Shown here: positions 27,005-34,570 of the stretch, piece after piece | Layout of the letters: every line of letters begins with the position of its first letter | How positions within the stretch are numbered: position 1 is the stretch's first letter | Assembly (NCBI GenBank): GCA_021296325.1 | Contig: JAGWAR010000001.1 | Span: forward strand, 86,479-150,478 | Direction: 5' to 3' | DNA length: 64,000 nt | Source: Alphaproteobacteria bacterium | GTDB lineage: Bacteria; Pseudomonadota; Alphaproteobacteria; GCA-2746255 | Notes under the pieces: model-generated | What the model was told of the DNA's origin: nothing | Databases searched by the model: none | Seen by the model: only the letters and a program-made list of their open reading frames with translations | Program-made: the position numbers and the translations under genes

Positions 27005-27841
27005 TCATGGGCGGGCAGGCGCGAGGGTCGTTTGCGCCGGCGTTCCGGCGGTTGCCGGCGGCAATTGTCCGGTGATCGCCGCCGCCACGCCCCGGGCCAC
27101 GATCTGCCCGCAGGCCTCGGCCAATTCCTTGCGCGAGCCATGGGCCTCGACCGTCACCGGGGGGTGAAACGTAACGACGATGGTGACCTTGCCAAGGCCC
27201 GCCATCTCCAGAAAGTGGGGCGCAAGCTCCATGTCGCCATACCAGGCATAGAAGGGCCGGTAGAGGCGGCCCATCGGCACCCCGTTCAGGTGCGTATAGG
27301 CGATCGAGACCGGCTGCACGACCAACGGTTGATCGTCGATCTTTTTTTCGGCCACGCTCAGAAGCGCGCTTTTGAACGGCAGCACCCGGTTGCCATCGTT
27401 GCTGGTTCCCTCCGGGAAAAGCACAAGCCGGTCACCGGTCTTCAGGCGTTCGTGAATCGCATCCCGGTGGTGCGAGGTGCGCGAGGTGCGCCGTTCGATA
27501 AAGACGGTTTCCTGAAGCCGCGCCAGCCGGCCGAAGAACGGCCAGTCCCTGACCTCGGCTTTCGAAATAAAAGAGACGCCCGGAATCAGCGCCGAGAGCA
27601 TCGTGATATCTAGATAAGACGTATGGTTCGAGACGAACAAGGTCGGCCGCTGTTCGGAAATGGCTCCAAGCTGAACGAGACGAAAGCCGAAAATCCAGCA
27701 ACAACTGCGATGATAGAAATAAGGAAGGCGGCGCGCATAGGGACGATGCAGGCGCAGCCCGATCGCCTGCACGGGAATAAGCAGGAACGTCCAACTAACG
27801 TAAATCAGGATGCGGAAGACGGCGAGAAGGCGAGAGCCCAT
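27005..27841 (-). CDS. 1-acyl-sn-glycerol-3-phosphate acyltransferase family protein (possible OlsA)
   Basis: A 278-residue membrane-associated acyltransferase. It has an N-terminal hydrophobic segment (FRILIYVSWTFLLIPVQAIGL), the catalytic NHTSYLDITM (HX4D), the substrate motif FIERRTSRTSHHRDA and the FPEGTSNDGNRVLPFKSALL motif. Such enzymes acylate lysophosphatidate, but the gene directly upstream (5-base gap) encodes an OlsB-like N-acyltransferase, so OlsA activity (lyso-ornithine lipid to ornithine lipid) is the better inference. The C-terminal tail is Pro/Ala-rich. Starts at ATG 27841. Confidence 0.87.
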   Translation of the reverse strand: MGSRLLAVFRILIYVSWTFLLIPVQAIGLRLHRPYARRLPYFYHRSCCWIFGFRLVQLGAISEQRPTLFVSNHTSYLDITMLSALIPGVSFISKAEVRDWPFFGRLARLQETVFIERRTSRTSHHRDAIHERLKTGDRLVLFPEGTSNDGNRVLPFKSALLSVAEKKIDDQPLVVQPVSIAYTHLNGVPMGRLYRPFYAWYGDMELAPHFLEMAGLGKVTIVVTFHPPVTVEAHGSRKELAEACGQIVARGVAAAITGQLPPATAGTPAQTTLAPARP

Positions 27842-27846
27842 GCAAT

Positions 27847-28779
27847 CTACTGCGTCGATTTCTTCACGTCGAAGTGCCGGAAATACTTATCCGGAACAAG
27901 ATCGCGTTTGACGACGACGCAAACGTCCGTCGTATTGAATTGTTCGTCGATGACGGCGCCGTCGCCGACGAAACCGCCAAGGCGTAAATATCCCTTGATC
28001 AGGGTCGGAAGCGAGGCAAGCGCGCGCTTCGTATCCACCTCGTCCAGCGTCTTCATGGGAACGTAGCGATCGGCCAGCGCCTTTGGCCGAATCGCCGGCG
28101 GCGCCAAGTGGTATTTGCGCAGGTAGGTAAGCACTTCGGCGTGTTCTTCCGGATCCGTGCCGATCAGACTGGCACAACCGAACAGCACATCGACGTCGTA
28201 ATATTCTACATAGGCACCGATGCCGCGCCAGAGCAATTCCATCGTCGCCCGGCTGCGGTAGTTCGCATCCACGCAGGAACGGCCCAGCTCCAAAAGCCGG
28301 CCCGGATATTCCATCAGGCGCGAAAGGTCGTATTCACCGGCGGAATAAAAACCGCCGTGCCGGGCCGCCATTTCGCTGCGAATCAGACGGTAGGTGCCGA
28401 CGACGGCGTTCGAAAAATCGTTCCCTTCGACGCGATCGTGATCGATGACCAGCACGTGGTCGCAATCCTCGTCGAAACTGTCGAAGTCCCGCTTTTTGTC
28501 CAGCATTTCCGGGGTGGGATGGGCGTTCAGCTCTTCGTAAAAAACCCGGTAGCGCAACGCTAGCGCCGCGTCGACCTCGCGTTCGTTATGGGCAAGGCGA
28601 ACCTCGAGCGTCTTGCTTCGAACCTTCTGAATGGGATCGATAAAGCCCTTCGGCATGAAGGCGGCGGCGCCAAAACGCTTCCACCCATAAGGCGGGCGCA
28701 TGGCTTTCGCAAATTTCGGAAGCCAGCCGGGCTGCCGGTTGCGAAACTTCTCACGAATTTTTTTCGGCGTGTTCAACAT
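27847..28779 (-). CDS. olsB: OlsB-type GNAT N-acyltransferase (lyso-ornithine lipid synthesis)
   Basis: Predicted to transfer a 3-hydroxyacyl group from acyl carrier protein to the alpha-amino group of ornithine. The 310-residue protein matches the family: LEVRLAHNEREVDAALALRYRVF, the acidic FDSFDEDCDHVLVID, VVGTYRLI, the core LELGRSCVDANYRSRATMELLWRG and FGCASLIGTDPEEHAE. An N-terminal 55-residue basic segment may contact the membrane. ATG 28779 follows fur by 5 bases, so fur-olsB-plsC form one unit. Ornithine lipids replace phospholipids under phosphate limitation in many bacteria; no Pho box is visible here. The donor amino acid is inferred from the family. Confidence 0.85.
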   Translation of the reverse strand: MLNTPKKIREKFRNRQPGWLPKFAKAMRPPYGWKRFGAAAFMPKGFIDPIQKVRSKTLEVRLAHNEREVDAALALRYRVFYEELNAHPTPEMLDKKRDFDSFDEDCDHVLVIDHDRVEGNDFSNAVVGTYRLIRSEMAARHGGFYSAGEYDLSRLMEYPGRLLELGRSCVDANYRSRATMELLWRGIGAYVEYYDVDVLFGCASLIGTDPEEHAEVLTYLRKYHLAPPAIRPKALADRYVPMKTLDEVDTKRALASLPTLIKGYLRLGGFVGDGAVIDEQFNTTDVCVVVKRDLVPDKYFRHFDVKKSTQ

Positions 28780-28784
28780 CCGTT

Positions 28785-29210
28785 TTATTTCTTTGGCTTC
28801 GATTTATTTACAGGCACGCCATAAAGTTCGAGTCGATGTCCGACAAGTTCGTAGCCATGCTTCTTGGCGACTGCTTTTTGGTAATCTTCGATTTCCTTGC
28901 ATTGAAATTCGATGACCTTACCGCTGCGCATATCGATCAAATGGTCGTGGTGTTCTTCCGGAATTTCTTCGTAACGCGCCCGGCCGGTCTTGAAGTCGAG
29001 TCGTTCGATGATATTGGCTTCTTCGAACAGCCGGATCGTGCGATAGACGGTCGCGATGCTGATGTGCTCATCGACTTCGGAGGCGCGCCGGTAAACCGTC
29101 TCGACGTCCGGATGGTCGGTTGAATCGGAAAGCACGCGGGCAACCACCCGACGCTGCTCCGTCATCTTCAAGCCCTTTGCTTCGCAAAGGCGTTCCAAAC
29201 GGGAAGGCAT
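28785..29210 (-). CDS. fur: Ferric uptake regulator family protein Fur
   Basis: Metal-sensing repressor of 141 residues. It has the winged helix with ISIATVYRTIRLFEEANII, and the regulatory metal motif EEHHDHLIDMRSGKVIEF with His/Glu ligands. In alphaproteobacteria this orthologue may sense manganese (Mur) or iron, and iron control is often shared with Irr, which is also in this window. There is no C-terminal CxxC zinc pair, only one Cys (FQCKEI). ATG 29210; a strong promoter precedes it by 45 bases. Downstream olsB and plsC follow with 5-base gaps. Confidence 0.94.
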   Translation of the reverse strand: MPSRLERLCEAKGLKMTEQRRVVARVLSDSTDHPDVETVYRRASEVDEHISIATVYRTIRLFEEANIIERLDFKTGRARYEEIPEEHHDHLIDMRSGKVIEFQCKEIEDYQKAVAKKHGYELVGHRLELYGVPVNKSKPKK

Positions 29211-29254
29211 ATTCCAGCTGGGTGTTGGATGAACGATACCGTTTCCGTTTTTTA

Positions 29255-29283
29255 AGTATAAGGATTTGAAAGCACCCTCACAA
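29255..29283 (-). promoter_or_regulatory. Predicted fur promoter
   Basis: TTGTGA (29283-29278), 17-bp spacer, TATACT (29260-29255) on the minus strand; a near-consensus sigma-70 promoter in the 108-base gap between mucR and fur, with a leader of about 38 bases. No Fur or Irr box is evident. Confidence 0.6.
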
Positions 29284-29318
29284 GTCTGCCCCGAATTGGC
29301 ATAACATAGCTTAAACGT

Positions 29319-29756
29319 TTATTTTTTACGTTTTCGTGAACGCGATCCAAGGCCAATCTTTTTAGCAAGTTTGCTGCGCTGTTCCGCATAGGCGGGCGCA
29401 ACCATCGGATAGTCCGGCGGCAACCGCCAACGGGCGCGATATTCTTCCGGCGTCATGCCATAGGCCGTCTTGAGATGACGCTTCAGCATTTTCAGTTTTT
29501 TCCCGTCCTCCAGGCAGACGATGTAATTCGGGGTCACCGATTTGCGAATGGGGACGGCCGGCTGGGGACGTTTGCGCTCCGGCTTGCCCTTCGGGCCGGC
29601 GCCAATCAGCGAGGCGTAGACGTCGTGAATGAGTTTCGGAAGCTCCTCCACCGCCAGCCGGTTGTTGGCGACATGGGAAACGACGATGTCCGTCGTGAGT
29701 TGCAGCAGCTCGGTCCTGTGCATGCCCGTCGCAGCCGAGGGCGTTTCTTCCGCCAT
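29319..29756 (-). CDS. MucR/Ros-family transcriptional regulator with incomplete zinc finger
   Basis: A 145-residue member of the alphaproteobacterial MucR/Ros family, which control exopolysaccharide, motility and cell-cycle genes by binding AT-rich DNA. The N-terminal oligomerisation region (LLQLTTDIVVSHVANNRLAVEELPKLI) is intact, followed by the finger region VTPNYIVCLEDGKKLKML, RHLKTAYGMTPEEYRARW and LPPDYPMVAPAYAEQRSKLAKKIGLG. The canonical Cys2His2 set is incomplete: the second Cys is Asp (CLED) and the last His is Ala (HLKTA). A CxxD ligand is known in some relatives, but loss of the second His suggests a metal-free fold. GGAGGA precedes ATG 29756. Independent gene before fur. Confidence 0.9.
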   Translation of the reverse strand: MAEETPSAATGMHRTELLQLTTDIVVSHVANNRLAVEELPKLIHDVYASLIGAGPKGKPERKRPQPAVPIRKSVTPNYIVCLEDGKKLKMLKRHLKTAYGMTPEEYRARWRLPPDYPMVAPAYAEQRSKLAKKIGLGSRSRKRKK

Positions 29757-29843
29757 GGGTCCTCCTCTCCCGTCCCGGCAGTCTAGTACAAAACCCCGCC
29801 CTCACGGAATTTTTCAGAACTAACGATTTGAAAAGAAAGGCTT

Positions 29844-30311
29844 TCAGAGGGTCCGGCAGAGCAGGCGAGCGTCGCCGGGCGGCGCGTCCCGGCGCGGGTA
29901 GTAGCCGGGCCTCTGGCCCACCTGCCGGAAGCCGTGGCGGTGGTAAAGCGCGCCGGCCTCCGTGTTCTGGACCGCGACCTCAAGGTAGATCCGTTCCGCC
30001 CCGCGTGCGCCCGCCGCCGCCGCGATCGCCTCTAGGAGCCGGGCGCCAAGGCCCCGGCCGCGCCATTCCGCGGCGACACCCAGCGAAAGGATTTCACATT
30101 CCCCGCCTACCATCCGGCAGAGCGCGAAACCGGCGGGCCGTCCCCCGCCGGCGACGGCAAGCAGGGAGAGGCCGTGGGGGTCGGTAAGAAATTTCGCGAT
30201 CGAGGCCTCCCCCCAGGCGTCCGCGAAACAGGCGGCCTGAAGCGCGGTCACCCCTGGCAGGTCTCCGCCAAGCGCCGGGCGGATGCGAAACGGCGCGGAA
30301 GGCTCAACCAT
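29844..30311 (-). CDS. rimI: Ribosomal-protein-alanine N-acetyltransferase RimI-like
   Basis: A 155-residue GNAT enzyme, family role N-alpha acetylation of ribosomal protein bS18 or similar. Features are the acetyl-CoA binding motif LGVAAEWRGRGLGARLLEAI, the C-terminal block YLEVAVQNTEAGALYHRHGF and the RQVGQRPGYY end. ATG 30311 overlaps the tsaB stop by 8 bases; tsaB-rimI is a common pair. The frame upstream to 30383 lies within tsaB. Confidence 0.92.
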   Translation of the reverse strand: MVEPSAPFRIRPALGGDLPGVTALQAACFADAWGEASIAKFLTDPHGLSLLAVAGGGRPAGFALCRMVGGECEILSLGVAAEWRGRGLGARLLEAIAAAAGARGAERIYLEVAVQNTEAGALYHRHGFRQVGQRPGYYPRRDAPPGDARLLCRTL

Positions 30312-30963
30312 CGGGAAGCCGGGCCTCGGGCGGGCGAAGGTAGATGGGACGCAGGGCGGGCGACGGCTCCCGCGCGGCGGCAAGGCGGGCGATGACCGCG
30401 GCCTCGGGGTGGCCCGGCGCTTCGGACCAGCGCACCGCCCGCGAATTTTGGCCGAAAACCTCGCGCAACAACGACGCCCCGTCGCCGACGATCAGCAGCG
30501 GGCCCTCGCCTTCGAACCGGGCACAGGCCGCCGGCGCCAGTACCTCGCCTTCGGCGAGCGGCGTCAGGGTCGAATCGAAGGCCTGCACGTAGAGATCGCC
30601 CCGCTTCGTATCCAACGCCACCAGCAGCAGCCGGCCTTCCCGTTCCACCGCCGTCACCCCGTGGGCGACGGCCTCGAAGGTGGTGACGCCCACCACCGGC
30701 AAATCGCCGGCAAGCGCCAGGCCGCGCGCCGCGGCCAGCCCAACGCGAAGGCCGGTGAAGGAGCCGGGCCCAAGGGTCGTGGCCAGACGGTCGAGACCGG
30801 CGAAGGACGCGCCCGCCTCGGCCAGCACTTCCTGCACCACGTCCAGCAACACCTCGGCCTGGCCACGCTCCATTTCCCGAAGGCGCGATGCCAGGATTCG
30901 GCCATCCTCAAAAAGGGCGGCCGAACAGGCGCGGGCGGCGGTATCGAAGGCAAGAATCTTCAT
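30304..30963 (-). CDS. tsaB: tRNA threonylcarbamoyladenosine biosynthesis protein TsaB
   Basis: Partner of TsaD in making t6A37 of ANN-decoding tRNAs. The 219-residue protein begins MKILAFDTAARACSAAL, the ASKHA-fold phosphate-1 strand, and carries the signature LATTLGPGSFTGLRVGLAAARGLA. ATG 30963 is the conserved start; the frame continues to 31014 without similarity. It is divergent from the dipeptidase gene across a 116-base gap, which contains a loose dyad AATTTG-N5-CAAATT at 31001-31017. Confidence 0.95.
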   Translation of the reverse strand: MKILAFDTAARACSAALFEDGRILASRLREMERGQAEVLLDVVQEVLAEAGASFAGLDRLATTLGPGSFTGLRVGLAAARGLALAGDLPVVGVTTFEAVAHGVTAVEREGRLLLVALDTKRGDLYVQAFDSTLTPLAEGEVLAPAACARFEGEGPLLIVGDGASLLREVFGQNSRAVRWSEAPGHPEAAVIARLAAAREPSPALRPIYLRPPEARLPDG

Positions 30964-31079
30964 CACCCGGTCCAAACGGTTGTCATCGGATCGCCAGGGA
31001 AATTTGACGGGCAAATTCTAGCCCAAGATCGATCGAAGACTTGTAAAAACCACGCCGAACCCGGCAAGCTGCGGGACGC

Positions 31080-31658
31080 ATGGACGCAAACCCGAAACCG
31101 CCCCTAGTCGAAATCATCCCGGACGATGGCGTCGAACTGGCGCTGGCCTATGCCACGGCGGAAAATTTCACCGGCCGGCCGGTCTATGCCGCGGCGCGCT
31201 GTTATTTGCACCCGGACGCCGCCGCCTGCCTTCGCAATGCCATCGCATTGGCCGAACGCTTCGGTTGTCGCTTCCGAATCTTCGACGGGTTTCGCCCGGC
31301 CGAAGCGCAGCAGATTCTTTGGGATGCCTGCCCGGACCCGGACTTTCTGGCCGATCCGAAGAAGGGGTCGCCCCACTCCCGCGGGGCGGCGGTCGATCTC
31401 ACGCTGCTGGACGCGACGGGCCGGGCGCTCGACATGGGCACACCCTTCGATGCCTTCACGCCGCTTTCCCACCACGGCAACGGGGACGTTTCCCTGGAAG
31501 CGCAGCGCAACCGGCTTTTTCTCCTGGGGCTGATGACGGACGCCGGATGGGATTTCTACCGGAACGAATGGTGGCACTATCAGCTGTTCGACGCGAAACG
31601 CTACCCGCTCCTTCACGATGCCGAGCTTGGCCTCGGCATGCTAGGCTCTCCCGCATGA
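31080..31658 (+). CDS. ddpX: D-alanyl-D-alanine dipeptidase (VanX/DdpX family)
   Basis: A zinc dipeptidase that splits D-Ala-D-Ala. The 192-residue protein has the zinc motif SPHSRGAAVDLTL (SxHxxGxAxD), the EWWH motif in FYRNEWWHYQLF, and the conserved arginine region FDGFRPAEAQQ. No signal peptide is evident, so it acts in the cytoplasm, most likely recycling wall-derived D-Ala-D-Ala for carbon and nitrogen; there are no vanH/vanA genes nearby to suggest glycopeptide resistance. The stop overlaps the next start (ATGA), coupling it to a polysaccharide deacetylase. Confidence 0.94.
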   Translation: MDANPKPPLVEIIPDDGVELALAYATAENFTGRPVYAAARCYLHPDAAACLRNAIALAERFGCRFRIFDGFRPAEAQQILWDACPDPDFLADPKKGSPHSRGAAVDLTLLDATGRALDMGTPFDAFTPLSHHGNGDVSLEAQRNRLFLLGLMTDAGWDFYRNEWWHYQLFDAKRYPLLHDAELGLGMLGSPA

Positions 31659-32683
31659 CCCGTTTGCTTCGCCGCTGTCTCGGTCTTTTGCTGGCCGGCC
31701 TGTACGGATGTTTTTTTGCCGGCGCCGCGCTGGCCGCCGACTCGGCCGTCGTCCTCATCTATCACCGGTTCGGGGAAAGCATTTACCCCTCGACGAATAC
31801 CACGCTCGAACAATTCGAGACGCATCTGCACGAGCTGAAAAGCGGCGGCTATGCCGTGCTGCCCCTGCCCGAAATTCTCAAGTCGCTTCGCGAGGGCAAG
31901 GCGCTTCCGGAACGGACCGTTGCCATTACCATCGATGACGCCTTTCTTTCCGTCTACAAGGAAGCCTGGCCGAGACTGAAGGCGGCCGGCTTCCCCTTGA
32001 CCCTTTTTGTCGCCACCGAAGCCATCGACGAGGGCGGACAGAGTTACATGAGTTGGGACCAGGTGCGGGAGCTGATGCGGGAAGGGGTCACGATCGGAAG
32101 CCAGACGGCAACCCATCTTCACATGCCGCTTGCGGACGAGGAAACGATGCAGGAGGACCTTGCCCATTCGAACGCGCGGTTCCTCGACGAGCTTGGGGCG
32201 GTACCGAAGCTTTTCGCCTACCCTTACGGCGAAGCGAGCCTCAGGGTTCAGGATGCCGTGCGCAAGGCCGGCTTCACGGCCGCCTTCGGCCAGCATTCCG
32301 GCGTCCTGCATGGCGGGGAAGATTTCTTCTACCTGCCGCGCTTCGCCTTCAACGAAACCTTCGGAAACATCGAGCGGCTTCGCCTGGCCGCCGGCGCGCT
32401 GCCCCTGCCGGTGAAGGACGTGACCCCGCGCGACATGCTGATCCAGGACGACAACCCGCCGAATTTCGGTTTCACCGTCGAGGGCAACGTGCCCGATCTG
32501 GACCGGTTGAACTGTTACGCGTCGAACCAGGGCCTGGGCCAGCTCGAGCGGCTTGGCGAGCGCCGGTTCGAGGTGCGCATGACGGAGCCTTTCCCGAAGG
32601 GCCGCGCCCGAATCAACTGCACGCTGCACACGCGGGACGGGCGCTGGCGGTGGTATGGCCGCCAGTTCTACGTCGCCGGATAA
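31655..32683 (+). CDS. Exported polysaccharide deacetylase (NodB homology)
   Basis: A 342-residue product with signal peptide (MTRLLRRCLGLLLAGLYG... AALA-A). The NodB domain (about 30-230) shows VVLIYHRFGE, the catalytic base motif TIDDAFLSVYKEAWP, the zinc-site strand IGSQTATHLHMPL and AYPYGEASLRVQ. The domain layout resembles PgaB/IcaB-type deacetylases that remove acetyl groups from N-acetylhexosamine polymers. A C-terminal beta domain (about 270-342, FTVEGNVPDLDRLNCYA...) ends with an RWRWYGRQFYV strand. ATG 31655 overlaps the dipeptidase stop. The polymer substrate is unknown. In the preferred GSH-like metal motif the position is GSQ, which may alter metal binding. Confidence 0.88.
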   Translation: MTRLLRRCLGLLLAGLYGCFFAGAALAADSAVVLIYHRFGESIYPSTNTTLEQFETHLHELKSGGYAVLPLPEILKSLREGKALPERTVAITIDDAFLSVYKEAWPRLKAAGFPLTLFVATEAIDEGGQSYMSWDQVRELMREGVTIGSQTATHLHMPLADEETMQEDLAHSNARFLDELGAVPKLFAYPYGEASLRVQDAVRKAGFTAAFGQHSGVLHGGEDFFYLPRFAFNETFGNIERLRLAAGALPLPVKDVTPRDMLIQDDNPPNFGFTVEGNVPDLDRLNCYASNQGLGQLERLGERRFEVRMTEPFPKGRARINCTLHTRDGRWRWYGRQFYVAG

Positions 32684-32701
32684 GAAAGAAAATAAACGCG
32701 C

Positions 32702-33685
32702 CTAGGCGCCGCTCTCCGGAAGGCTCGCATAAACGTCACCGGTAAGCCGCGCCCGGTCGAAATGCCGCAGCTTGTTCGACCGGATGAGAGAGCGAAGCGT
32801 CTGGATGTAGGCTTCGCCGCGCTCGGAATAGAAGCGAAGCGTGCCGGCCAGCGTGTAGCCGTTCAGCGGAATGTCGCGGCGGCGCAACGCCTCGCGCTTG
32901 GCGCGAAGTTCCCGATAGGCCAGATGCGTATTCAGGTTGCGCGTATAGGCCCGCACCGAACCGGCGAGGTCGCGGAAGCTTCGCACCGCGACGCGCGATT
33001 CCCCGCCGCGTTCCAGCGGCACCAGCCCCCGATGAAGGCTAAGCGTCCACTGGCCGAAGATGGCGTTCCCTTCCTGGGCGAAACGGGACGTTCCCCAACC
33101 GCTTTCCTCGGCCGCCTGGGCCAAGGCAAGCGACGGCGGAATGACGTCGACCCGGCGCAGCAATTCGGACAAATCGCCTTCCGGGACGCGGTAATAAGCA
33201 TACAGGTCGCGCAGCCAATCCGAATCCTTCGTGGCGAGGCGCACGCCGCGTTGCTTCGCTTCCGTAAGCGCGAGCGCGCGCTTGCGCTGTTCGGCGATCG
33301 TTTCGTTCACGTGCAGGATAAGCGGCAGCACCGTTTGCAGAAAAAGCCGCTTGCGCTCACGCACCCCTTGAATCGCCTCGAGGTCGGAGGGCAACACCGC
33401 CAGGAAAACCCGCGGCACGACGCCTTCCTCGCGCACCCGGTCCAGACGGTAGCCCTGACTGCCGAAGGCCGCGGCGACCGTTTCGGCGTCGGTGAGCCGG
33501 AGGGCGGCCACCGGCCGTTCGAGCGGCGCGTGTTCGAGAAGAGGTGTCACCGGCAGGCTCGTCCGGCCGAGGACGACGCTGCCGACCAAGCCACCGATGG
33601 CGAGGAAAAGGAAGCCAAGGGCGAAGCGCTCAAACCCGATCCGCTGCCCCAAACCGCCGAAGGCCTTGGTGTCGACCCACTGCAT
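32702..33685 (-). CDS. Membrane-anchored glucosaminidase domain protein (Bax-like)
   Basis: A 327-residue protein with an N-terminal membrane helix (FALGFLFLAIGGLVGSVVLG) and a C-terminal glucosaminidase domain (about 190-310): PPSLALAQAAEESGWGTSRF with the catalytic Glu, then FAQEGNAIFGQWTL. This domain cleaves peptidoglycan glycan strands. The start is placed at ATG 33685 (MQWVDTKAFGG) because the frame upstream to a TTG at 33847 is GC-biased without similarity, and an AT-rich likely promoter sits in 33690-33730. It converges on the polysaccharide deacetylase gene, so three consecutive genes act on the cell wall. Confidence 0.88.
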   Translation of the reverse strand: MQWVDTKAFGGLGQRIGFERFALGFLFLAIGGLVGSVVLGRTSLPVTPLLEHAPLERPVAALRLTDAETVAAAFGSQGYRLDRVREEGVVPRVFLAVLPSDLEAIQGVRERKRLFLQTVLPLILHVNETIAEQRKRALALTEAKQRGVRLATKDSDWLRDLYAYYRVPEGDLSELLRRVDVIPPSLALAQAAEESGWGTSRFAQEGNAIFGQWTLSLHRGLVPLERGGESRVAVRSFRDLAGSVRAYTRNLNTHLAYRELRAKREALRRRDIPLNGYTLAGTLRFYSERGEAYIQTLRSLIRSNKLRHFDRARLTGDVYASLPESGA

Positions 33686-33813
33686 ATAGCGGCCTAGCTG
33701 ATTAAACCTACTAGATAGAGCTATGAATCCGCGGGCGGCGTCAAGCCAAAAACGGCCGCGAAGGGCCAGGCGTCGGGCCTGATGGCCGAGCCAGTGGAGG
33801 GAGCGGAAGGGAA

Positions 33814-33831
33814 CCGGCCGCCGGCGGCCGG
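33814..33831 (-). other. Perfect 18-bp GC palindrome downstream of nfu
   Basis: CCGGCCGCCGGCGGCCGG is fully self-complementary and lies 43 bases past the nfu stop codon on the minus strand. It can form a very stable stem but lacks a T-run; it probably ends or protects the nfu transcript. The gap 33686-33874 otherwise holds only the probable bax-like promoter region. Confidence 0.4.
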
Positions 33832-33874
33832 GGAATAGGTGCCTCAATGGATGAATCCTCTTTTGGCCGTTGCC

Positions 33875-34429
33875 TCAGGAAACGGCGCGGACTTCCTGGA
33901 TTTCCGGGATGTAGTGCTTGAGCAGATTCTCGATCCCGTTCTTGAGCGTCGCCGTCGAGCTTGGGCAACCGGAACAGGCCCCATGGAGCTCGAGAAAAAC
34001 GACCCCGTCCTCATAGCCCTGGAAAACGATGTCGCCGCCATCCTGGGCGACGGCCGGGCGCACCCGCGTTTCCAGCAATTCCCGGATCTGGACGACGATT
34101 TCGTCCTCGTCCCCGTCCGGCGCGGCCGAAGCCTTCGACCCGTCCTCGACCAGGACCGGCTCACCGAGCGTGAAGTGCTCCATGATGGCGCCCAGGATTT
34201 CCGGCTTGATCACCTGCCAGTCCCGTTCGTCCGTCTTGCGTACGGTGATGAAGTCAGCGCCCAGGAACACGCCGGCCACGCCCGCAATGGCGAACAGCCG
34301 CTTCGCCAATGGCGAACGCGTTGCCGCTTCGGACGATGCAAAATCGACCGTTCCGGTTTCCATGACCGCCTGACCGGGGATGAATTTCAAAGACGCCGGG
34401 TTCGGCGTCGTCTCGGTCTGAATAAACAG
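33875..34429 (-). CDS. NfuA/Nfu-type Fe-S cluster carrier with CTG start
   Basis: Carries [4Fe-4S] clusters to target proteins. The 184-residue product has the N-terminal Nfu domain FIQTETTPNPASLKFIPGQA and the C-terminal NifU domain with the cluster ligands CSGCPSS (around residue 155). Conserved Nfu proteins start MFIQTETTPNP; the codon at that M position is CTG (34429-34427), with a perfect AAGGAGG 6 bases before it and no ATG, GTG or TTG in frame nearby. The first in-frame standard alternative, TTG 34390, would delete the conserved start. A promoter containing TTTAGA-N8-TCTAAA lies upstream. The gene follows usp on the same strand. Confidence 0.93.
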   Translation of the reverse strand: MFIQTETTPNPASLKFIPGQAVMETGTVDFASSEAATRSPLAKRLFAIAGVAGVFLGADFITVRKTDERDWQVIKPEILGAIMEHFTLGEPVLVEDGSKASAAPDGDEDEIVVQIRELLETRVRPAVAQDGGDIVFQGYEDGVVFLELHGACSGCPSSTATLKNGIENLLKHYIPEIQEVRAVS

Positions 34430-34484
34430 CGCGGACCTCCTTGGCGAGCCAAGCTGTGGTTTTTACGTTTCCTCGTTGGCTGGG

Positions 34485-34512
34485 AATTTAGAAAAAGAAA
34501 TCTAAAATTCAA
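34485..34512 (-). promoter_or_regulatory. Predicted nfu promoter with inverted repeat
   Basis: TTGAAT (34512-34507), 16-bp spacer, TAAATT (34490-34485) on the minus strand. The spacer and -10 overlap the dyad TTTAGA-N8-TCTAAA (34487-34506). The half-sites share TTAGA with the Irr-type operator at 7982 but the spacing differs, so the regulator is uncertain. Confidence 0.5.
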
Positions 34513-34570
34513 GCTTTTGTTTAGGTAATTCTTAAGGTTACCCAGCTAACCATCCGGAAAGGCGTCCTTT

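Noticed and set aside
31001-31017. AATTTG-N5-CAAATT dyad between tsaB and the dipeptidase gene
   Set aside because: Imperfectly placed relative to any promoter and too short to assign; noted only in the tsaB entry.
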